Assembly: GCF_003852525.1 (NCBI RefSeq) | Contig: NZ_QAJL01000002.1 | Span: 62,001-126,000, forward strand | Source: Pedobacter sp. KBW06 | GTDB lineage: Bacteria; Bacteroidota; Bacteroidia; Sphingobacteriales; Sphingobacteriaceae | Length of the DNA: 64,000 bases | Direction of reading: 5' to 3' | In this document: piece after piece, positions 35,117 through 42,585 of the stretch | Layout of the letters: every line of letters starts with the position of its first letter | Numbering within the stretch: position 1 is the first letter of the stretch | Position numbers and translations under genes: made by a program | Notes under the pieces: model-generated | What the model saw: only the letters and a program-made list of their open reading frames with translations | The model's database searches: none | Told to the model about the DNA's origin: nothing

Positions 35117-38100
35117 CTTGTTTTGATTTTATAAATATTGATTTTGTATGTAATAATTCTTCTTTATAGAAGTATTCTTTATTTTCTTCACAAAGTGCGA
35201 GACACTTATCCACGCGTTCCATGGCCTGCTCCTGTAATCCGTTTTCAAACTCCCAAACCGCAGGTAATGCCTGGTAATAGGTTAGCCCAAGTTTACAACC
35301 CATACCATCGAGCTGTGCGATGATCTGATCGATCGAATGCACATCATCAACCGCCCAGCAGTTTAAGGCTGCTGCGTACGCGGAGAAGGCAACGAGGCCA
35401 TACTCTTTTGCCAGGGTCAAAATCTCGGTTGTCAGTGTTACGGTCTTTTCTTTTTCTCCCTCAAACTGGTGTATTGCACTGCGGTACATCAATGTAAGGC
35501 AAAGAGAAGGAACATGACTGATCTTCCTGGCCCGTTCGATTGCCCAGTCTGCGCGCTCTTTTCCTTCTTCCTTCTGACCATTTAACCACATCACCTGTCC
35601 CAGCATGGAAGAAGCATAACAAAGATTATCTATCCCGATCGTCAATTCGTTTGGCTGGTCAGCATCGTCAGTTAGCGCATTCATTATCGTTTCCAGAATG
35701 AGAATAGAGGCATCAAATTCCCCATCAACATAAAGGTGGATTCCCTTTAAGATCCCGGCAGAGGTCTCTAATGTCGGATCGTTCAACTCCTTGGCAAGCT
35801 GGATCAGATGCCCCGTGATCTCTTTTACTTTCTCACGCTCGCTCGCCACATGGTAATAAGTGATCAGTGCCCAGTAAGAAGACACAGAATTCATTAACGA
35901 AACATTGCTTTCTCCGGGATTTCGCACCAGCTTAAAAGCCGTTTGCACGCTGTCCTTCACTTCTTTGGCAGACCAGCCGTACTTTGCCATCAGCGCATTG
36001 GTTTGAATGCAGTAAATCGTCAGTTCATCATCCTTACTCTTCAGTTCTTCCTCCTGACAATCAAGCCAGCCAATTACCTGTTTTGCATAAGCCAGTGCCT
36101 CACTGTTTAAGGACCTGTCCAAAGATTGTTTAGCCGCCCGGATTCCATAATGTACGGCTTTCGGATGCAAGGCCGCTTCCGCAAGATGCCTTGCAATTTC
36201 AAAAGGATTTTCCTCAACGATGGCAGGGAAATCAGCCTCTAAGACCTCTGCAATTCTTTCATGCGTTTCTCTGCGCTGTGAGCTGAGCATTCCGTCATAA
36301 GCTGCATCCCGGATCAGCGCATGGCGGAAAATATAACTCTCGCCCTGTACATTTCGTTGCAGATAAATCAGGTCTTTCTTCAGCAGCTGCTCTATATCGG
36401 CCTGTACCACCGCCTCCTCTGACAAGGAAGATTTAACCAGCAGGTCATAACTGAACTCCCTTCCGATAACAGCCGCAAGCTGCGCTGTTTCTTTCGAAAA
36501 CTTCAATTTATCCAGGCGCGCGTTGAGCAGGTCCTGAAGTGTAGTCGGAATGCTTTCTGCTGAAATTGTTTCTGTCAGCTGATAGGTCTCTTCCTCTAAA
36601 ATCAAATGCCCCTGGTCAACCAGCATCAGGGTAAACTCCTCGATAAACAGCGGAACCCCGTCTGTTTTCCGGATCATATATTCAAGCGCAACTTCTGAGA
36701 TAAATTTCCCGCCCAGAACACCTTCTATCAGTGCCCGGGTTGAATTTACAGCAAAAGGTTGCAGTGTAATTTCTATTGGCTGTATTTGCGACCAGCGATG
36801 TGCGTACTCCAGACGCGCAGTCAGCAGGATCATCAGCTTTCCTTGTCCGGACTGGCTTATAAATTCAATAAATTCCTCGCTGGTTGGATCAGCCCAATGC
36901 AAATCCTCCACCAGGAGCAGAAAAGAGCTGCCTTTATCAATTGCAAAAAAACACTTCACTAAAGTGTCAAACAATATTTTCTTTTGTTCTTCCGGAGATA
37001 TCTGCCTGATGCTCAAATCATCCGGCACAGGAATTGCCAGCCAGGAACAAAGTATAGGAAAGCTGCGTTCCAGATCACATCCTGCTTCGGTTAAAGCACG
37101 CTTCAACCTTGCCGCTTTTTCTTTATTATCGGTTGAGCTGTTGATTCCCCACTGACTATAAAACATGGTAAGGAAAGGATAAAGTGCATTATTCTGATGT
37201 TCAGGAAGGCACTGGGCTACTTTGACCAGCCCTGCTCTTGTACGGATGTCCTTTACCACCTCATAGCTGAGCTTGGACTTTCCGATACCAGCCTGACCAG
37301 TCAGCAGGACTACCTTGTTCTCCGGCGATTCCTCGAACCTCCATTCGTTTAAAATCTGCGCCAGCTCCGCTGCTCTGCCGATCATTTTACGGCCCGTACT
37401 CCATGGCCTTAAAAATGAAAGCGCTTCTGCCTCACATTCGCCCTTCAATAAAAAGGCGGTTTTATGGGCATCAGGATCTGTGGGAAGAGCATCAAATTCA
37501 AGAAAAGGCTGCAACAATTTACGGGAACTTTCGCTCGCCAGAATTTGTCCCGGTTTCGCCTGATACATCAGGTCAAAAGCCGTATTGGCAACCAGTCCTT
37601 CTGGAAGCTGATGGTCAAATACCGTCACGTTCCCCGTATTTATGCCCATTTGAATTTCCAGTTTCACGCCATGCTGTTTATAAAGCGCAGTACTCCTTCG
37701 ACGCACTTCGCTCAGCAATTCCAGCGCAGTTCTGCCTGCCCTTCTCGCATCCGTGTCGTTCACTTCAGGGAAACCAAAATAAACAACGATATGATTGGTG
37801 ATGCTTCCTGCAATCGTACCCCCAAATTGTATGGCCGTATTCCGGCACAGGTTAAGCTGATCTTTTTGAAGTGCTTCCCTGATTTCCAAATCTGACTTTG
37901 TCTTTTCTGTGATCTCTAAATTCAGTTTGAGGCACAATACGGTCATCTGTTTTTTCTCGGTGAACGCATTTTTCTTCAAGATGAAGTTAGCAACGGTTAA
38001 TGCATCGTCCTGTTCATCCGAATCTTCCGCATCCAGGCCGCTAAGGTCACCTACAATCGTATTAAAGTTGATGCCAGCATATTCTTCAAACACTGCCTTT

Positions 38101-38936
38101 GCATCTCCCATACGCTTATGGTGACTTTTATCCAAAACACGTCTCAGCAAATCTGCCAGTGGGTGTCCTGCGATAAAAGATGGCAGAGGAACATTCAAAG
38201 CGTTGAGCTGGTTATGAAATACTTCAGCAACAGATCCGCCTTCAATGGCAGGCCGTCCCTTTAAACATTCGATCAGAATCAGGCCCCAGGCGTATAAGTC
38301 TGATTTCAGCGTTGGATATTCTCCACGCAATTGCTCAGGGGCGCTATAGGTTGGTGTTCCCAAAGCCTCTGTAACCAGGGTCAGATCCCTGGTATCATTG
38401 GTTTGATTATTTTTAGTAAAGGCACCGATTCCAAAATCCAGGATCTTGGCATGAGGCTTCGATCCTGTTTGTGTGACCATAATATTGGCCGGCTTTAAAT
38501 CCCGGTGCACAATCCCCAGAGAATGGGCGCATGCCAGTGCATCCAGAACCTGTCCCATCAGCTCTTTTGTAGCGACGGCCGACAAGCCACGGTTGGTATG
38601 TATGAGCTCTTTCAGGGAACATCCCGAGATGTATTCAAATACAGCAAAGGGTTCTCCTTCGGCACCGTAACCCCTGTCCAGCAATTTGACAATATTAGGA
38701 TGGTTCATTTCAGCACAGAGCTGGGTTTCCCGTTCAAAACGCAAAATCTGGCGTTTCAGATACTGCTCTCCTTTTTCTTTCTGGAGTTTCAGCATTTTTA
38801 TGGCGACCGTCTGTCCAGTACTTACCTGCTTCGCTTTGTAAACTAACCCGTAGCCTCCTTCTCCTATTTTTTCATCAAGGGTATAGTTATCGTGAAGTAG
38901 AAAATCCTTTTCTTTATTGTCCATTGTATATGACAT
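35109..38936 (-). CDS. TOMM-type kinase/cyclase-like/AAA signalling protein
   Basis: 1275 residues. N-terminal Ser/Thr kinase: GEGGYG (25-30), K47 in VAIK, HRDLKPAN (144-151), DFG (167-169), APE (199-201). Then a class III cyclase-like domain (328-490; TVLCLKL, YFGFPEVNDTDARRAGR, GINTGNV), whose two metal Asp positions read K337 and N381, so it is probably not catalytic. Then an AAA/STAND-like ATPase with Walker A GQAGIGKS (547-554) and Walker B LLLVEDLHW, and an alpha-helical C-terminal part resembling TPR repeats. This order matches the TOMM system kinase/cyclase fusions (TIGR03903) as I recall them. Likely a signal integrator for the operon. Confidence 0.85.
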   Translation of the reverse strand: MSYTMDNKEKDFLLHDNYTLDEKIGEGGYGLVYKAKQVSTGQTVAIKMLKLQKEKGEQYLKRQILRFERETQLCAEMNHPNIVKLLDRGYGAEGEPFAVFEYISGCSLKELIHTNRGLSAVATKELMGQVLDALACAHSLGIVHRDLKPANIMVTQTGSKPHAKILDFGIGAFTKNNQTNDTRDLTLVTEALGTPTYSAPEQLRGEYPTLKSDLYAWGLILIECLKGRPAIEGGSVAEVFHNQLNALNVPLPSFIAGHPLADLLRRVLDKSHHKRMGDAKAVFEEYAGINFNTIVGDLSGLDAEDSDEQDDALTVANFILKKNAFTEKKQMTVLCLKLNLEITEKTKSDLEIREALQKDQLNLCRNTAIQFGGTIAGSITNHIVVYFGFPEVNDTDARRAGRTALELLSEVRRRSTALYKQHGVKLEIQMGINTGNVTVFDHQLPEGLVANTAFDLMYQAKPGQILASESSRKLLQPFLEFDALPTDPDAHKTAFLLKGECEAEALSFLRPWSTGRKMIGRAAELAQILNEWRFEESPENKVVLLTGQAGIGKSKLSYEVVKDIRTRAGLVKVAQCLPEHQNNALYPFLTMFYSQWGINSSTDNKEKAARLKRALTEAGCDLERSFPILCSWLAIPVPDDLSIRQISPEEQKKILFDTLVKCFFAIDKGSSFLLLVEDLHWADPTSEEFIEFISQSGQGKLMILLTARLEYAHRWSQIQPIEITLQPFAVNSTRALIEGVLGGKFISEVALEYMIRKTDGVPLFIEEFTLMLVDQGHLILEEETYQLTETISAESIPTTLQDLLNARLDKLKFSKETAQLAAVIGREFSYDLLVKSSLSEEAVVQADIEQLLKKDLIYLQRNVQGESYIFRHALIRDAAYDGMLSSQRRETHERIAEVLEADFPAIVEENPFEIARHLAEAALHPKAVHYGIRAAKQSLDRSLNSEALAYAKQVIGWLDCQEEELKSKDDELTIYCIQTNALMAKYGWSAKEVKDSVQTAFKLVRNPGESNVSLMNSVSSYWALITYYHVASEREKVKEITGHLIQLAKELNDPTLETSAGILKGIHLYVDGEFDASILILETIMNALTDDADQPNELTIGIDNLCYASSMLGQVMWLNGQKEEGKERADWAIERARKISHVPSLCLTLMYRSAIHQFEGEKEKTVTLTTEILTLAKEYGLVAFSAYAAALNCWAVDDVHSIDQIIAQLDGMGCKLGLTYYQALPAVWEFENGLQEQAMERVDKCLALCEENKEYFYKEELLHTKSIFIKSKQVD

Positions 38937-38981
38937 GAGATTTGTTTTTTGTATATGGTGTTTTTTCGGAACGAACTTTAT

Positions 38982-39926
38982 TTAATTGAAACTACCAATG
39001 GCATTTTCTTTATTTATCCGAAAGTTATTGTGCTCAAACCGCAGCTCTCCGTTTCGTCTTTCGATAACATTTGAAAGGAGATGACCGAAAGGATTCAACT
39101 CCATTAAGCGCTTCCTCAACCGGTGAATCTGTAAATTCACATAATAGTTGTCAATTTCTTTCAGCAATTCTTTGCCCAGAAGGAAGGTGAGTTTTTCCAT
39201 TGAAATCCATCCCAGTTCTGTTTCCTGACAACCCTCTTCCAAATCTGCCTGTCTCTTTCTTGCCAACGCAAGTAAGACCTGATTGTAAGTGTGTTGCCCC
39301 AGGTCCAGTTCAAGATTGTTGATCTTAATCTTTATCGCCACCTCTTCTTCATCTACACTCAGGGAGAATAAAAAGCAGGTTTCAACTGAAATATCTGGAA
39401 TACAAAGGGTTTGGTCGAGTACCTCGTTTTCATAAAAGTACCATTCTTTATCCGCAAAAAAATGACTCTGACCATGCATTAAGGCAATGGTTTGAAGGCC
39501 GTTATCTGCGTGCCACCTGGTATCTGCAGTCCTGTAGAAAGAGACCTCGGGCGCCTCTTCATTTGGATAGGCACTATAGGTAGAAAGCTCAATAATTTCT
39601 TTATTTTCAGATAATGATTCCAGAAAGCAGATTGGGGGATTGACATTCAATACCAGCCAAATGGTATCCTGCTCCTGTCCGAACTGGATTTGGTTACCGG
39701 CAGCCAGCTTTGTACTTAAATGATTGATCCGTTTCCCTTTAACCAGGGTGCCATTGCTGCTTTGATCTGCAAGATACCAGTCGTTGTTGACAAAACTAAC
39801 AACAGCATGTGATTTTGAAATGTCGTTTCCCGGAATAATGGTCCGGTTGTGTTTGCCTCTTCCAAAATTATGCTCAGAAAAAAGAACTACTATTTCTTCC
39901 GTTTGCAAATTCTTAATTATTGCCAT
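38982..39926 (-). CDS. FHA-domain protein with winged-helix-like C-terminus
   Basis: 314 residues, first gene of the TOMM operon. Residues 15-95: FHA phosphothreonine-binding domain (FGRGKHN, ISKSHAVVSF, SSNGTLVKGKRI, GNQIQFG). Residues about 205-305 resemble a winged-helix DNA-binding domain of the OmpR/transcriptional-activator kind (LDLGQHTYNQVLLALARKR..., WISMEKLTFLLG, VNLQIHRLRKRLMELNPFG, RNGELRF). It probably links the kinase next door to transcription by binding a phosphorylated partner. The 45-base gap to the kinase gene supports one operon. The upstream gap of 257 bases must hold the operon promoter; I could not identify it. Confidence 0.8.
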   Translation of the reverse strand: MAIIKNLQTEEIVVLFSEHNFGRGKHNRTIIPGNDISKSHAVVSFVNNDWYLADQSSNGTLVKGKRINHLSTKLAAGNQIQFGQEQDTIWLVLNVNPPICFLESLSENKEIIELSTYSAYPNEEAPEVSFYRTADTRWHADNGLQTIALMHGQSHFFADKEWYFYENEVLDQTLCIPDISVETCFLFSLSVDEEEVAIKIKINNLELDLGQHTYNQVLLALARKRQADLEEGCQETELGWISMEKLTFLLGKELLKEIDNYYVNLQIHRLRKRLMELNPFGHLLSNVIERRNGELRFEHNNFRINKENAIGSFN

Positions 39927-40183
39927 ATCGTATCTGTGTAAGTAAGCGCTAATGTTGGTTCAGCATTTATACTTAGAACTTATGTGCTTTAACCGTACAA
40001 AAACGGCTAAAAATACCATTTTTTTAACACATATATGCCTGAATATTGACTATTTATAAAATCAAAAAAGACACTTTATAGTTTATAAAATGTCTTCCTT
40101 TGCAATTTAAAATTATCTCAACGAATTCCTTCCTTATTCCTGAAGAATAAAACGCAGGCCGTCAATCAGTGTCAAAATCATAC

Positions 40184-41155
40184 TTATTTAGCAAGGTTTC
40201 TGCTGGAAATATATGGAACAATCGGATAAATGTAATCCTCGGCCTTTACACCTAATTTTTCGGGAGAAGAGCCCACAAAAACAGTTTTCTTACCCTGAAT
40301 GGTAATTCTGCCCTTATGATCAATTTCAATCATTGCCCAGAGCGGGTCCTGATAAGGAACCGTGTATTTGATATTCGGACGTGCTTTATCCACTGCTTCA
40401 GAATAACGTATTTCTTTAAAATCATCCCCTAACCATTGATAAGAGGCACTATTGATCTGTACATAATGAATGTCGTTGATGCGGTTATAATAATCCTGAT
40501 GGTGATGGCCACTTAAAACCAGGATCACTTTCTTCCAGCCAGCCTTTTGATTGGCCTGCTCCAGCGTATACCTCAGTAAAGTACCATTTTCAAGCCCTCC
40601 CGAATCATTGTCAAGCCCCTGATGGCAGCAAATCACCGAAGGTAGGGAACTCGCTTCCAGGTCCTTCCTCAGCCAGTCCAGTTGTGTGGCAGAAATGAAC
40701 CTGGCATATCCTCCGGGTCTTGACTTGCTTTCATTATGCTCATTTCCATTGAGTACCACAAAATGAAAGCCATTGCGGTCAAAAGAATAATATTTTCCCT
40801 CCGCTTTCCAGAAATCAACCACTTCATCCGGCTTAAAGCCTCCATCGGTATCATGATTTCCGATCACATGGTATTTAGGCCCTTTAAATTGATTCCAAAC
40901 CTCCATTAGCGGGGCATTCGTTTTCTTTGGCATACAGAAATCCCCCATCTGGATGATAAAATCCGGAGTTTTCTGATTCATGTCCTTGATAAATGCCGAT
41001 AAGCGTTCGATGCCGTCATGCATAATGTCATGGTGCAAATCTGCGATCACGCCAAAGCGGACCTTTTTATCCGCAGGCTGAAGTTCAGGATAACGTGCCA
41101 GGAGGAGTGTACCTCCTGCAAGTCCTGTCTTTGTGAGAAACTCTTTTCTGTTCAT
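40184..41155 (-). CDS. calcineurin-like metallophosphoesterase, exported
   Basis: 323 residues with metal-binding motifs in order: D-x-H (GVIADLHHD), GD (IIQMGDFCMP), GNHD (HVIGNHDTDG), then SHxx-type CCHQG and GHHHQDYY. The N-terminus MNRKEFLTKTGLAGGTLLLA looks like a Tat signal, but has a single N-R-K in place of twin arginine, so Sec export or a weak Tat signal are both possible. Hydrolyses phosphomono- or diesters; substrate unknown. It is paired with another phosphoesterase (27 bases upstream). Confidence 0.88.
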   Translation of the reverse strand: MNRKEFLTKTGLAGGTLLLARYPELQPADKKVRFGVIADLHHDIMHDGIERLSAFIKDMNQKTPDFIIQMGDFCMPKKTNAPLMEVWNQFKGPKYHVIGNHDTDGGFKPDEVVDFWKAEGKYYSFDRNGFHFVVLNGNEHNESKSRPGGYARFISATQLDWLRKDLEASSLPSVICCHQGLDNDSGGLENGTLLRYTLEQANQKAGWKKVILVLSGHHHQDYYNRINDIHYVQINSASYQWLGDDFKEIRYSEAVDKARPNIKYTVPYQDPLWAMIEIDHKGRITIQGKKTVFVGSSPEKLGVKAEDYIYPIVPYISSRNLAK

Positions 41156-41181
41156 TTTGTGTTGACGATTAACCTTAATTT

Positions 41182-42111
41182 TTAAGCTTCATATTTGATG
41201 TATTCATGATCAAAACTTCCATCATTGTAAAGATTGAGCAGTGTATATCCCGGTACGGTCTGCTTATAAGCACTTTTCCCGTCATCTCCAGGCTCCCACC
41301 AGAAACCGCTTGTTGCACCGTTGCACAGATAGGTGACATCGTTATACCAAACCTTATCCAGCAAATGAATGTGTCCGCTTAGACAAAGCTTCACATTTTT
41401 ATTCCGGTTGAACACCTCAATGAACTTCATCACATCAAGGTGGTTATAGCTTCCGCTTATTTTAAAAGGCCCGCTTGCATCCGGCTTACTGTCCGTAATT
41501 CCGGTACAGCTGAGCAGCGGATAATGAGACATGATCAGAACCGGTTTACCCTGGCTATTCTTTTCCACATCGTCTACAAACCAGTTCCATTGTGTTTCAT
41601 CAAGCATTCCGGGACTTGCAGGATGGTTGCTGTCCAGCATAATAAAATGCCAGCCGTTACGGTCAAAGCTGTAATAATTGTGCGGCATTTCCAGCATTTT
41701 CAATACCCCTGGTTTGCCATACATTTCGTCGCCTTTACCCTGCCACCACATGTCGTGATTTCCCAGTACATGATGCATCGGAATCCCGGCTACCACTTTA
41801 ACACTGTCCTTCCAACAGGCCCACTGCTCCAGCACCCGTTCCTTTTTGATGTGCTCATAATCTGCGGCATAGATAGAATCCCCACCGTTCAGGATCAGGT
41901 CTACCCTATCTTTTTTTATTCTTTCCAGACAATTCTTAAACCGGTTTACGGCATTATGCTCTGGTCTGATGTGCACATCGGTGATGTGTGCGATCTTTAA
42001 AACTCTTTTCTTTTTTGGAGCCGAGGCAAGCGCAGGACTACCTGCCATGCCACTTAGCGCAAGCGTTCCGCCGGCAAGCCCCAGATTTTTAAGTAAATCT
42101 CTTCTTTTCAT
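41182..42111 (-). CDS. calcineurin-like metallophosphoesterase with Tat signal
   Basis: 309 residues from the ATG at 42109-42111 (a second in-frame start three codons earlier is possible). Twin-arginine signal KRRDLLKNLGLAGGTLALSG. Motifs in order: KIAHITDVHIRPEH, ILNGGDSIYA, HHVLGNHDMWW, PVLIMSHYPLLS, CLSGHIHLLD. Predicted periplasmic phosphoesterase acting with the next gene. It may share regulation with the TonB receptor upstream through a common 16-bp motif. Confidence 0.9.
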   Translation of the reverse strand: MKRRDLLKNLGLAGGTLALSGMAGSPALASAPKKKRVLKIAHITDVHIRPEHNAVNRFKNCLERIKKDRVDLILNGGDSIYAADYEHIKKERVLEQWACWKDSVKVVAGIPMHHVLGNHDMWWQGKGDEMYGKPGVLKMLEMPHNYYSFDRNGWHFIMLDSNHPASPGMLDETQWNWFVDDVEKNSQGKPVLIMSHYPLLSCTGITDSKPDASGPFKISGSYNHLDVMKFIEVFNRNKNVKLCLSGHIHLLDKVWYNDVTYLCNGATSGFWWEPGDDGKSAYKQTVPGYTLLNLYNDGSFDHEYIKYEA

Positions 42112-42256
42112 AATTAACATCAGGCAAGCACGCTCGGATATGGAGACGAATTACCTCATTAAACGAAGGTTATATATTGGTTCTGTTTCCTTTAATTTAG
42201 CCCATTTGCCTTACCCTGATTACCGGAATAATTAATTCTCAGCAACACAACTGATT

Positions 42257-42492
42257 ACAAATACTAAACAAAATTCGATTTAAATGTACTGGTTTTTATT
42301 AAAAAAATGAAAAAAGAATAAAAAGACAAAGCGCATCTTATTCGAAAAAAAAAGTTCAAAATCAAGATAAAAATGGAGAAAATTGATAAAAACAAGGAGA
42401 AAAGCCAAATATATTTCTATTTAAAATTCTTTTTCAGCTTATCAAAAAATCAAAATTAAAAAAAACCACAAAAAGCACAAATACTAAACAAA
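42257..42492 (-). promoter_or_regulatory. two copies of a 16-bp motif upstream of the phosphoesterase genes
   Basis: ACAAATACTAAACAAA occurs at 42257-42272 and 42477-42492. A third copy, ACAAATAGTAAACAAA (one base different), lies at 45470-45485, about 70 bases upstream of the TonB receptor. Candidate regulator sites linking the two transcription units. No gene is visible in the rest of the 42112-42585 gap. Confidence 0.45.
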
Positions 42493-42515
42493 TGTAAATT
42501 TAGCTCCCAACAAAA

Positions 42516-42561
42516 TCAACCCTGATTGTCTTGTTCCACAGCGCAAGATAACCAGGGTTGA
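42516..42561 (-). terminator. terminator of the TonB receptor gene
   Basis: TCAACCCTGATTGTCTTG pairs with CAAGATAACCAGGGTTGA (two G-T-type mismatches) around a 10-base loop, and on the minus strand is followed by TTTTG. Confidence 0.75.
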
Positions 42562-42585
42562 CATGGATAAAATATTTATGATCAG

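Noticed and set aside
37403..37895. Long plus-strand frames opposite the kinase gene
   Set aside because: They lie wholly inside an intact gene with clear domains on the other strand; shadows only.
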